DNA of 64,000 nt from Guadua angustifolia (lineage: Eukaryota; Streptophyta; Magnoliopsida; Poales; Poaceae): the NCBI GenBank assembly GCA_036346375.1, contig CM070503.1, positions 5,332,001 through 5,396,000 on the forward strand, read 5' to 3'. Shown here one piece after another: positions 1 to 10,620 of this stretch. Position 1 is the first letter of the stretch; the number at the start of each line of letters is the position of its first letter. The notes beneath the pieces are model-generated. The model had not been told where the DNA came from. It saw only the letters and a list, made by a program, of their open reading frames with translations, and searched no databases. The translations under genes were made by a program, and so were the position numbers.

Positions 1-2012
1 ATATCCGTGATTGATGTTTCAATTTGCAGCAATGAATTTATCCCACCAAGCTGGTTGAAAAAGAAAGAACATAAATTAGTACATAAGAGATGTAAATGTT
101 AGCAATGCAAAGTTAAAGAAATGAGTGAAAATGCAGATTTTCTTCAAACAAATAAATTAACCTTCCCATGCAAGTTTTCTGTGTCCCTTTTTTGTTTGTT
201 TCATTCATTTCACCTATTATTTTTAGCTTCTGATTTGTATTCCCCCTCCTCTTTTGGCATTGTATTCACCCTCCTCTTTTGGCATTACCTATCAAAACAC
301 AGCATTGAATAAACCATAGTGCTGCTTAACAAAGCATGTTTTTAAGATCAGCAAGCAGTACTTGGCAAATGTCTCACTTAAAATTAATGGCATATCGTAG
401 AGGAAAATTGCTTATGTGATGTTGTGTTAGGCAAATGAAGTACCTTCGCACCCAAGCTCAATTTCCCTTTGACAGTTTGTGAAATTTTCGGTCCCAGGGT
501 TACTGCAAGATTTATTGGTGATGAGAACTGTTGCCCAGTTATTGTAACACAACTTCTAGTAGGGAAAAGTAGATAATTGATTGACTACTTACTGTGTTCT
601 TTGAAGCCCTGCAAGTAACTTTCTGTTTTTTGAAGTCCTGCAAGTAACTTTCCTGGAAGGAGCTTGCACCATGGTCGTGTTTACTGCCAGAAATATTTGC
701 TACCGCAAGCAGCATTCAGTCAGAAAAATGAGTACAACTTTCCATGCAAACCAAATTTCAGAACACTTCTTTATGTGTTGTTTGTGTGAAGGTTGGGCTG
801 CACAACATGGAGGCTTGGAATCACAAAGTTCAGAACACTTCTTTCAATTTGAGATCCGTGAAAACAGCTGGGCAGAATATGGAATTCAGATGCAACTTTT
901 ATGGGATACATTGATAGGTATCAACACTGGTAAGCATAAGAATTGTTGATTGCAAAGCGCGATATATACTACAGTAGATACAAATCCTCTGATAGATAAG
1001 CAAAATAAGTGGGTCATTACACAGGAACAGCTTCTTGTGGATCATTGGCCTTTGTTAAACGAATTGTCACAATCACCAAAACAACCTACAGATTAACTGA
1101 TTCCTACCACCTGGCATAATTCCAACATTTACAAGCTCACAGAGCTAACAGTTTCGAAAAATGATTCTATGTTCCACAATGTACTACACTACAAAAGTGA
1201 AACCAGTAAATCTCATTATCAAGACAAAACCATGGATGAGTAGTTCAGATTAACCTACAGCAGCACTCGAAGTGGAAAAGAGCATAAACCCGAATCACCA
1301 TCTATTATCAACAGTTCGTGCGGTTCACAGGCATACCATCTATTATTACTGTCAGTTTTGCTTATTCGGTTCAGTTTGGAATAGGTTCATAACCAACATT
1401 TGCACCATTTGCACGAGCCAATTAAAACAAAATTTTGAGAATTTGCAGTTCCGAATCGGTTTTAAAACTTCTTCTCACAACCATGAATAGGTTGCTGAAC
1501 AACATTTGCACGAGCCAATTAATCAGCTCGGATTTGTCCCCATGGAAGCACATTCAAAGCCAGATCGCAACCATTCACAGCGCCGCGACAAATCGGAGCT
1601 CTCCCCATCGAAGCACATTCAAAACCACATCGAAACCCTACTCGATCGGGAACCCTCACCGATGGGAAATGCCCAAATGTACCCACAACCGGTCAACGCC
1701 GCTAATCCTCGCCATCAATCACTCCACATTTGGGGGCAAGAACATACCTCGCATCACAGCTTCGTCCTCCGTCGATTCCGATGAAGAGTCCGACCGCCGC
1801 CTTGCCGCCGCTTCTGCTCCGCTACCGCGCCGCTGTGTCGCACGTGGTCGTTGCGTTGGTTTCCGCCCTCTCCGACGGGCGGCAGGACGGAGCCAGCTTC
1901 GAGCGACGGCTTGAGCGCCGTGACGGCGGCAGGGACTAAGGGCGAGATTTGTGCGAGGGGGAGGGAGGCGGTGCTTCGGCAAGGTTGGCGGGGAGGGAAG
2001 AGTTCTGCCCAT
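1..2012 (-). other. Possible partial minus-strand gene running off the left edge
   Basis: Three exon-like pieces on the minus strand fit together in phase. The first is GC-rich with an ATG at 2012; it ends near 1750 at a GAG|GTATGT-type donor in phase 1 and has an acidic Ser/Glu tail (SDSSSESTEDEAVMR). The second lies at about 509-453, between a TTGCAG acceptor and AAG|GTACTT, and reads LGPKISQTVKGKLSLGAK. The third starts at about 50 after a pyrimidine-rich CAACCAG acceptor and reads LGGINSLLQIETSITD up to the window edge. I do not recognise the protein. The second piece faintly recalls GRAM/GEM proteins and the third faintly recalls Argonaute PIWI segments, and the two suggestions disagree. 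The remaining sequence between the pieces shows no other gene. This is a model from splice signals only. Confidence 0.25.
237..286. repeat. 25-bp direct tandem duplication
   Basis: Two adjacent 25-bp copies (237-261 and 262-286) of a pyrimidine-rich unit containing CTCCTCTTTTGGCATT differ at one position. A second small imperfect tandem duplication (about 31 bp, core TGCAAGTAACTTTC) lies at about 592-652. Both are local duplications in noncoding sequence. Confidence 0.8.
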
Positions 2013-2354
2013 TACGAATGGGGAAGGGACGGGGGTAAGCGGCGTGATTTGGGGGATTCGGCGAGATCTGTTTAGTTAGAAGATTACTGCGTAGATAGGT
2101 GGATGAACCAATTGATTTGGACCATCAGATTTGATGAATTGGTTTGAGAAAACATCTTAGCGCTTGATTTTGAGGAAGGGGGTTTTTTGGGTGCACATAT
2201 TAGGGTGGATACAGGAAAAGTACTCTCTGGGAAGGCAAAAGACTGTGTAGATGACTGTGTGGATATAAAAAAGTTTTAACTGGTGAATTATAAAGGTGTT
2301 TAGATAAGGATTTGACCCCCTATATATATATATAGGGAAATATCTAGTGCAAAT

Positions 2355-3400
2355 GTGTCGGTGTTTCGTACAACCGACAAGCAAATTTGTAAGTATAGAG
2401 GCCGCACGCTCCCTCTCCTTGAATGGTTAGACGAAGGGAGCCTAAGATGTATACTTGGTTTGGGCAATATCCCTACGCCCAGTTCGTGTGATGGTTTTGT
2501 ATTGCTCGGGGTGTAGTGGACTACACGGGATTACAAGCGGGGGCTAAGGACAGGCCCTTAGCGTTCGTCCGAGTGGAGGAGCTCGGGGTGTTCGTCTGAG
2601 TGGAGGAGCTCGGGGTGTTCGTCTGGGTCGGATGGTTCGAATGTGGATGCGAATGCGAGTGAATGAGAGGATGTCTGAATGCTCGTGTTCTTCCTCGAGG
2701 GCCTTGCCTCCTTTATATAGGCGGAGGGGGTTACACGAGAGTTTGGAGAAGAAAAGATAGGGTACGCCTACGCCCGGAGTCCCGATCTTTGGTCTTGACG
2801 ATTGAAGTTCTCGCTCATCCCATGCCGGGTTGGTAGACACGATGGATGCCCCGTGGGAAGGTGCGACTGCCTCCGCGCTGCCGACAAGGACGTCTGCCAC
2901 GCCGCTCGGCGCCGCCGAGCGAAGCGTGTTCCTATTGCGCATGACAGGCAGGCGATCGGCACTTGACTCGGCGGCCTCGCCACCTTGGGAAGGAGCCACC
3001 GCCTAGCACGTCGCTGCTAGTCCATGGGGTGGGTGACCACTGTGGTCGATGTCGACGGCGAGGCCGCCGAGTCGTAGCTCGTTGGGGCCCCGACCTAAGG
3101 CCGGTCTGAGCTCGCGGAGCGCGGACCGGATCTAGGCTCTGACTGGGCGCTGGATCGGTCTAGGCCTGAGTTCCTTAGGGGCTTGACGAGTCCGGACCTT
3201 CGGGACTCGATGAGGCCCATAGCTGGGCCCAAGAAGGATCATTTGGTGTTTCAGCCAATATTTAGTGATAATCCCATATGTGAGGGACGGAGACTTTGGC
3301 AGTTCTCCCAAGACTCTGCATCGCTGCCAATCTTGCCGCCATGTCCGCATTATCGAGAGGATACGATCTTGAAATAGATATATACCTTGCTGTGGGGTAT
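2355..3400 (-). mobile_element. LTR-retrotransposon fragment or solo LTR
   Basis: The left end begins TGTCGGTGTTTCG, which as a minus-strand LTR end reads CGAAACACCGACA. Inside, the minus strand has a TATA-like CCGCCTATATAAAGG at about 2713-2727 within GC-rich sequence. This resembles the promoter part of grass gypsy-type LTRs. No gag or pol coding sequence is present, so this is an LTR remnant or a solo LTR. The right boundary is not resolved; it lies before the MITE at 3421. Confidence 0.45.
2563..2632. repeat. 27-bp tandem repeat, about 2.6 copies
   Basis: GTTCGTCYGAGTGGAGGAGC starts the unit. Copies start at 2563 and 2590, and a partial copy starts at 2617. The repeat sits in the LTR-like fragment next to its putative promoter, where grass LTRs often have short reiterated units. 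Confidence 0.85.
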
Positions 3401-3420
3401 CTCTGATATGAGTATTCGTC

Positions 3421-3648
3421 AAAATGGCTATTCAGTGCTAAAATACTAACATCCATCGTGAGCCATCCGATCAATCATGTATGGCTCAAATTGAGAGTGG
3501 TGGAACTCATTGTCACTTAAACAGTTTTTAAACCCCCTCTATTTCTCTCATCATTCCATGAGGGGCTTTCACCACTTTCAATCTGAACCATGCATGATAG
3601 ATCGGATGGCTTACGGTGAATGTTAGTATTTATGAATAACCATTTACA
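3421..3648. mobile_element. Foldback MITE, about 230 bp
   Basis: The two ends are long imperfect inverted repeats. The left arm (3421-3500) contains ATACTAACATCCATCGTGAG and AGCCATCCGATC; the right arm (3570-3648) contains the complements, GATCGGATGGCT and GTGAATGTTAGTAT. The arms pair over about 75 bp with a short AT-rich centre, so the whole element can form a hairpin. There is no coding capacity. The superfamily is unclear because the terminal bases do not match Stowaway or Tourist consensus ends. Confidence 0.7.
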
Positions 3649-3659
3649 CTAGATATTTC

Positions 3660-3662
<3 letters not shown>

Positions 3663-3703
<41 letters not shown>
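3663..3703. repeat. (TA)n microsatellite
   Basis: An uninterrupted run of about 20 TA dinucleotides lies immediately 3' of the foldback MITE and about 540 bp upstream of the CPR5 start codon. Confidence 0.95.
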
Positions 3704-3706
<3 letters not shown>

Positions 3707-4239
3707 CATGTGGGATATATCCATTATCGATTTTGGTGCAATGCAGTGCAATCTAACTAAGAAAAGCTTTAAAAAATTCTGAAAAAATCATGGATGTACA
3801 ACTCATCTTACCCCATCTACATATAAAATTTCATGATCAAATTCGTCCTATGCTAAAAGTTAAAAAAAATAAATTTAAGATACATTTGAACTATTCAAAT
3901 TTATCAGAAACTTTTCTTTTTTATTACTCTTAATATAGGACGAATTTGTATAGACACACGTATGCGTTTGCACGCTCAAGTTCCGCCGAATTTCCACGAT
4001 TGCTTCAGCGGCTGACTTAGCCTCATTATGACGCCGTTTCGCCTCGTGTTCCCGTTCCGACTTAGATCTCTCCGCCCCCCCGTTTTGCTAGGTTTACATA
4101 GAAAGCCCACCGGAAAACGAGCACGCGTACAACAAACAGAGGGGAGGGGAGGAAGAAACCTCCCTTGTCCCATGCTTCATAGCCCAGGTTTGAATTGCAG
4201 CCGCACGACCGCAGATAAACCCTCGCGGGCTCCTTCCAT

Positions 4240-7200
4240 ATGGACGAGGCCCATATCGACGGTGACTCGCCGGAGGCCACCGGGGCCTACGGTGCGTGTT
4301 CGTCGGTGTCGTCTTCCGCGTCGTATGGCTCGGCTTCCTGGCGCTCCCGGCTGCACAAGGGGGTGCACCTGCGGTTGCGGCGGCGACGGCTGTCCGCTCG
4401 GGGTGGAGGGGGCGGCGGAAGCAACAAGGGCAACGGTGACGGCGTGCAGGATCTAGCGCTGCCTCTCGGGATGTCCTTCGCGGCGGTTCTTGCTCAGGTG
4501 AGCGTTGCCTTGGGTTCTTGACTTATTTCTTGTTTCTCCATTGGTTAGCGGCCAGAAGATTCAATTTTTACGCTCTTCATGCTGTTTTGTCTATCCTTGC
4601 CTTGATTAGATGTATCTTGGATTAGTATGTAAAGTTGGAAGGATTCTCTTGTCTATTCTTGCCTTGATTAGATGTATCTTGGATTAGTATGTAAAGTTGG
4701 AAGGATTCTCTTGTAGTTAATTTTGTTGTGTTTTGGCTTGGAACGTTCTTGCGATCAATAAGATGACAATGACTAACTAAGCGAGATTTTACAGTTTGAT
4801 TTAGTCGGACATTTGCAGCTTTGATGCAGTTCTTAGGAGTGCCAGACGATAGTTGTTGATATTGGCACCGAAGAGGGACTTAAGGTGCCTTTGTCTTCTC
4901 GGAAGTAATTCTTTTGGTATACGTGCAGAAATGTTTGAAGTTTGATACAATGGGGATTTCTTTTTCTTCTTTGGAAAAAAAGGTTCTTTTTCGTTGCAAT
5001 TTGTTCAAATGACCACCGCGTTTTATAGTTCATGGAATTTTGAGTAACATTACCTGTTTGGATGACCATGTAGAGCACGTCGTTTAATTGTGGTAGGTTG
5101 GATCATCAGAGGTTAAATGGGTGATTGTGCTGCTTTGATGCTATCTGACCACACCTGATTGTTTTGATCTTTAATGTACTTTGCCAATGCCCAATTGTAT
5201 TTGCCAATGTCTATGGAATGCACAATTTGTGAAGATATCTTCTTGTGGAGGTTTTAATGTGGAATTGGAATGTTACTACATTTCTTACCAAACAAGAAAC
5301 ATTGCTCAATCAATTGAAGATTTTTAACGGGTTCAGCGCAAAAGGTTCTTGTTTTATACCGCTATTGGTTCCTGAGCCAAACATTTGTCAAACTTGGGAC
5401 AATATTCTTTTGTGGTTTTTAGTGTTGCTTGAGGAAGGAAACTCAGAAGTTGTTAGGTTGCTGCAAGCTCAGGGCACCAATGAAGCAAACTTAGTAGTTT
5501 CCCTTCAAGATTATTTACCTTGAGATTTGAGAGCTTCCATGATTTGATAAAAATACACGCTGTCATGGTTATCATGCCCGCCCGACACGCTTTCGCCCTT
5601 TGGCCCGGAAAGGAGGCGCCCGAGGAAGAGGCCCTTGCCCGGTCCCGAGCTCGGTCGACAGATCTATCTGCGTCGCCCCTCGCCCCGCCTCGCCTCATGT
5701 TTGTACCTCGGCCATCCGCTGTTGCTCTGTCTTTGTTGCCATTTATCATCGCCAGATCTTAGCAGGCCAATTCAGGCCATGAGAGCGAAGGGAATCTCGA
5801 TCTGGAGAGGAGGCTGCTTCGAGGGAGAGGCGGCGACGAGGGGAGGGCTGAGCTGGAGCGGCGCGCCAGGCGTCCGGACAAAGGAGTGAGGGGGCAACGG
5901 TGAATGGATGGGGGGGGAGAGAGAGGGGGAGGGAGAGAGGGAGAGGCTGTGCTGGGCTGCTCGGCTAGGCTGATATTAATGGATTTTTTGGTCGCCTAAT
6001 CCTCACCTAGGCGCCCAAGCGCCCCAGAGGCGACTCACCCCACCAGGGCGTTGTGATAACCATGCACGTTGTTTATATTGCTCTTGCTCAGTTGACCAAA
6101 AAAAATATTTTTTGGTTGTTCAATGCAAATTTTGTCATTTGAATGTACCTTTTGAAATTTGATATATAATGATAGTGATGGGTTGTCAAAGGGGCCACCA
6201 CGGGACAAGATGGTTTTGTCCTCTTGATTATTTGAATGTCTATCCTTCAGAGTAATGCTGATGCTTTCTGTGGTTAAGCATGAATTTGTTCATAAATTTT
6301 GTTGTATTGAATGTTGGAGCATCGGCATGCTAATTGTTGATGATGTCTTGCATGTGTATAGATATGAACATCTCAATATCCTAATTGATAGAGTTTGCTC
6401 GCATGTTTGTCCTTTATCATGGTGTATAAGGAGGAAGTACATTCCATCTAAATTCAACTAAAGTTGATTACTTACCAAAATGAATTAAGTGAAATTTCTT
6501 GGGACTTGGGACGCCAGTAATCAGCTGTAGGTGTATCAGAACTCAGAAGCATGGACTCAGCTTGTCATTTGTAACCTTCTTGTTCACTAGTTAATCCTTT
6601 TTTGGGAGGGAATTCACTAGATTATACTCTGTCCTGACTCCTGAATAACAAGGACGAACATCTTCCCCCATTTCAGGTTCTGAATAAAAGTGGTGGTTCT
6701 GGAGGACGATTACAACCTGATTTCCTTTTCAAGGTACACACTGGATGTCTTTAGTTTTTTTATAAGTGATTACTGTACGCTAGGACATAACCATTGGATG
6801 CCCTAACCCTGAATCTGGATGCAGATGTGTACCTCAGCAGTGAAGGAGTCCTTAACAAATGTATGACAGGTTCAGTATCTTGTTTACAACTCTGCTTCAG
6901 TAGGTTTGGTATATCTGACTTAACTTTTTCTGTAGATATATGGTGACAAGTTCGATAATTTCATGAGAAACTTTGAGAAATCATTTGGCAGTACATTGAG
7001 GACCCTTCATTTTATCAATGAAGCACCCCTCTATGAGCAAGACATCCCTAACTGTTCCTACAAAGATGGCAATCCTGTGTCTGAAATCAAGTTGAGTGGT
7101 GATGATTCACAAGGCCTGATACATGAGGCCCAGCAGAATACATTGTTGAATATTTTGGATAAGCAGATTATTCTTCATGCTGGTGTCGATAAGCAGCTGC

Positions 7201-8238
7201 TTAACCTTCGTCATAGCAGATCTACTCCAGAATTTGATCAGCACATCTTTAATGTATTTGAGAGATCTCTGAATGAGCAAGCTCGTTCAAATGAGCTCAA
7301 GGAACTTGAAATAGGACTTAATATGAGAAAATTGCAATTGAAACAATCTCAGCTAGCTCTCAGCTCCCACTCACACGTGCTAGAGAAGATCAAGATTTTG
7401 ATGGGATTTGAGAAAGCTTCTTTCAAAGAGGAGAAATTTAAGACTGAAATGGCAGACACAAGACATGCAGAACTTCTCAGGAGGCTTATAGATATGCTTC
7501 TGACTGCAGTGGTATTAATGTCTATCTGTTTCGGATATGGAACATATAGTTATTCGTACCAGAGGATAACCGCTGTTACTGCAGCTTGTGCAGCCGCTAC
7601 AAGGGTATGTGCCATTATCTTTTGTTACATTTAAACGCTAGCAAATATGTGAGTGATAAGAAGCTCATCTCTTCTTTTTTTTTCCGGCTTGGTTTCAGGA
7701 GTCTAATAAATCTTGGTGGATGCCAAATTCAGTGTCAGCTTTCAACTCAGGGTTGCTGTTTTTTAGATGCCATTTTATAGCAACCACAAGGATATCATTC
7801 AGCATGTTGATGATTCTATTGATCGCTTGGTTGATACTCCAGCGTTCTGCGATGACTGGACCCAATATGCCAATAACGTTCAATGTTATGTTATTGGGAG
7901 TTCTGTGTGGTTTTGTTGGAAGGTTTTGTGTTGACACACTGGGCGGGGATGGAAATGTCTGGCTCATATTCTGGGAGATCATTTGCTCCATCCATTTACT
8001 TGGAAACAGTTATCCATCTCTTTTATACCGTGTTCTTTACGGTCCTATTTATGTGGGTCACAGAACCACGGTTGTCAGTTTGCCGTATTGGGTTCGCCGG
8101 TACATATTTTACACTGTGCTGTCATTGATTCTCCCATGCTTGGCTGGTTTGCTGCCATTTGCATCTCTGTCAGACTGGAACGAACATGCAGTTGAATTTA
8201 TGAAATCCAGATTTACTGGAAGTAACATTAAGGCCTGA
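4240..8238 (+). CDS. CPR5: CPR5-like nuclear-envelope regulator, five exons
   Basis: Exons are 4240-4497, 6677-6733, 6825-6860, 6936-7604 and 7699-8238. All introns are GT/AG and phase 0, giving 519 residues against about 564 for Arabidopsis CPR5. Family landmarks in order: a basic, Ser-rich N terminus; LALPLGMSFAAVLAQ (residues about 72-86); MCTSAVKESLTNIYGDKF across exons 3-4; a charged, probably coiled-coil region (about 230-300); then five predicted membrane segments (about 302-322, 371-389, 401-419, 428-455, 476-497) with the motif FCVDTLGGDGNVWLIFWE between the third and fourth. CPR5 is known as a transmembrane nucleoporin that restrains immunity, cell death and endoreduplication. The ATG at 4240 was chosen because it continues in frame into the conserved LPLG segment and the 4498 donor. 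The sequence after the stop, including AATAATATCATG near 8406, is probably 3' UTR. No damage was seen. Confidence 0.9.
4589..4712. repeat. 62-bp tandem duplication in CPR5 intron 1
   Basis: Two adjacent 62-bp copies, 4589-4650 and 4651-4712, differ at a single base (TATCC versus TATTC). The near identity points to a recent duplication. It lies about 90 bp after the exon 1 donor and does not alter the splice site. Confidence 0.95.
5564..6064. mobile_element. Non-autonomous hAT-type element in CPR5 intron 1
   Basis: The ends are perfect 11-bp inverted repeats, CATGGTTATCA (5564-5574) and TGATAACCATG (6054-6064). They are flanked by 8-bp direct repeats CACGCTGT (5556-5563) and CACGTTGT (6065-6072), which differ at one base. 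An 8-bp target duplication is the hAT signature. The 501-bp interior is GC-rich, unlike the AT-rich intron, and carries reiterated GGCGCC/TAGGCGCC-like motifs at its right end. It encodes no transposase. Open frames in it are not supported as genes. Confidence 0.75.
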
Positions 8239-8409
8239 GAGATTGGATGTGTTCTTCAGCATCAGAGCAGAACCTTGGAGAAGTTTGTCAGGTGGAACAA
8301 TAAGCACTTGCAAGGTTGAACCTGTTTTGTGAACATATGGGACAGATTTCAGTGTAACAAGAATGGCAACTATTTCAGTGTAATTTCTTTACGTCAGGAA
8401 AGTTCAATA

Positions 8410-9517
8410 ATATCATGTAGATTATAGGTGCCTCTTTTTTTGGCTCTGATGTGTGTGGGCATTGTCGTCAATGAATCTGTTGGTTCCTTTTTTTCTCTTC
8501 ACCATCCGGTGCTCGATGTATTTTCATCTGGGTAGTCAGCTGCTGCCGTATGCTGCAGTTCTTTTCTTCGTTGGATTCCAAATTGTATTGTTAGGCATAG
8601 TTCCTCGCATCTAAGTTGTAAAAAGGTAAAGCTCTATAGTAGAAAGGTAGAAACCACACTATTAAAAAGGATGGAAGACAGCCTGCAATCAGCCAAACGC
8701 AAAGCCAACAAGGTAGAAAAAGGGAGTCGCCAGCCGAGCACTCCCCCAGCCAAGTTCATTTCACCGCACACACCACTCAAAGATGGGAGCAAGGCCACCA
8801 CCACCAAGCCAAACCAAGAACCAGGAGAGGGAGGGGGCAAGGAGACCGGCTCAAGAGAACCGGGAAGCAAGAGAGGCCCAAGCATAAGGCCATCACACCA
8901 GCAACCTCACGCCGACCACACCAACGACAACACCAGCTTACACCCTTTCATTCTCACCCTTCATATTTTCAGGTAATCACCGTATAACTCATACTACCTC
9001 GAAGAACATAAGATGACTAACATAGCTAAATCATGAACTAGAGAACCAGTAAATAGCTATGGAGGCCACCTAGGGTTTCAGATGGGTCGCATTTGGGAGC
9101 AGCGTCATGTGTGCCCAAAGAGCCGTTGTACTCCCCGACGTACAATGACTTAGTAGGTATGGTCACAGCATCGCCAAACCAAAATACTCTCCAAATGTTC
9201 ATCATTAACCAACTCACAACAAATGAGTAAAATCATCTAAGCACCTCATGATCGTAGCATTAAGGAATCGGTAGATCGTCACTAAGCGAGTGGAAAACGT
9301 AAGGGAAGTGGCAACCGTAGGTAGAGAGGAGGAGGTCGGCGAGTGGGGAGCTTGCCGAGGAGGCTCAACGTGGGACCAAAGGAGGCTGGCAGGCTGATGA
9401 GCAGGAAGAGTCTGTAGCCGAGGCAGGGCCAAGCCAAGGATAGCTGGGCGTGGGGCCGAGCTGGGCCGAGGTTGAGGACGCCGACATGGGGCTAAGCCAA
9501 TAGCAGCCGGAGGCGAG
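8410..9517. other. Intergenic sequence, no gene recognised
   Basis: After the CPR5 3' end the sequence changes at about 8640 to a purine/cytosine-rich block (8640-8960) with an open frame on each strand and no recognisable domain. A second GC-rich block (9290-9517) ends where a copia-like LTR begins. Both blocks look like degraded transposon sequence, but I could not assign a family. Confidence 0.4.
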
Positions 9518-10620
9518 TGAAAGCATCTAGGTCCCTACTTGGTTAAGATTTTGGTAATTAATGACAATCAATGTTAAAGGACTAATGATGTCTGTGTGAG
9601 AATAATGAAAGCAGGATGGTCCAAATCTCGTAGATCATAGAAGCATCAAGTAGGTGAAAAAGAAGAGTAAGCATCAAATGTGCAAGCAATTAAGGTACAA
9701 AAGCTTAAGGTTATTTTTCTTAGCTATTTTGCCGATGTTGGTGTTGAAGGAAAGATTGGGTTGTTAGGATAGACGCTGTACTATAAAGGGGAACTTGATT
9801 AGTAGCTTGAACCTTAAAAAGTGCATCCAATATGGCTCAAATTCGAAATAGTCCAGTTATGCATTCAAATTCTATTTTAAAATCATGTTGTTTGTGTGTC
9901 TGCGGCACTACCGGGGGTTAGAGCGGTAGTGCCGACTTAGTCGGCACTACCGCACTAACAATAGCGGTAGTTATTTAACAGAGAGCATGATCTTTTGAAG
10001 ATTCACGGCCGGCACTATTGAAGGCATAAAGCGGTCTTCTTGGGTCCTCTGGCGATGCAGCCACATAATAGCGGTAGTTATTTGATAGAAGCCATGTTCT
10101 GTCGAGTACCTCATGGCCGGCACTAGCGGAGGTTAGAGCGGTAGTGCTGACTACTACCGCACTGACAATGGCGGTAGCTTTTTAACAAAGAAGCTGTTTT
10201 TGCCGACCTAAGCGTGCGGCACTATCGGCCCCATAAGCGGTAATCTCAGGGCATGGAGGAATTTTGAAAAAAGCTACGTGTCGGTGCATTTAATGCTTAA
10301 ACTAGCCGTTGGCACCATGGGCACACTCTCACTAGAGAAGCCAGAGTCTTGACTTATTGATTTTTCTGGTTAAATTCTTTATGTGGCTAGTTTAGGTGTG
10401 AAGGGGTTATAAATACCCCTCACTTTGTATTGAGGGTTGGTTGGTGACTCCATTGAATTCATTTAAAGTCCAAGCAAGTCTCTCCTCTCAAAGCACATTC
10501 AATTCTTGATTTTTGAGTTTAGAGAGGAAATTGAGTGCATTACACTTGTTGAACCATCTTAGAAGCATTTAAGGGTCTTAAATCTATTAGCTACATAAAA
10601 TATAGTATTTTATAATTTCA
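9518..10620 (+). mobile_element. 5' part of a copia-like LTR
   Basis: It begins TGAAAGCATCTAGGTCCC followed by a TTTTGGTAATTAATGACAA-type segment, an LTR start common in grass copia elements. A promoter-like GGTTATAAATACCCCTC lies at about 10409. The same class of LTR occurs complete, in the opposite orientation, at 41525-43158, where the end reads TGATAGCGTCTAGGCCCC on the minus strand. No clear 3' terminus, primer-binding site or pol was found, so this copy looks truncated. Confidence 0.55.
9903..10240. repeat. Diverged ~103-bp tandem repeat with GGTAGTGCCG/CGGCACTACC motifs
   Basis: Three diverged units occur. Each has a CGGCACTA motif followed by AGCGGTAGT and a TATTTRAYAGA-like tail. 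The core AGCGGTAGTTATTT recurs at about 9963, 10069 and (variant) 10169. Within a unit, CGGCACTACC and GGTAGTGCCG are complementary and could fold. The array sits upstream of the TATA-like box of the LTR and may be its enhancer region. Confidence 0.65.

Noticed and set aside
1..50. Argonaute-like (AGO4-clade PIWI) exon on the minus strand
   Set aside because: KLGGINSLLQIE resembles remembered AGO4 sequence, but no preceding Argonaute exons were found on the minus strand and the neighbouring exon-like piece does not fit that family.
5245..5523. 92-codon open frame in CPR5 intron 1
   Set aside because: It lies wholly inside an intron of a well-supported gene, is AT-rich, and matches no family. 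Chance is sufficient.
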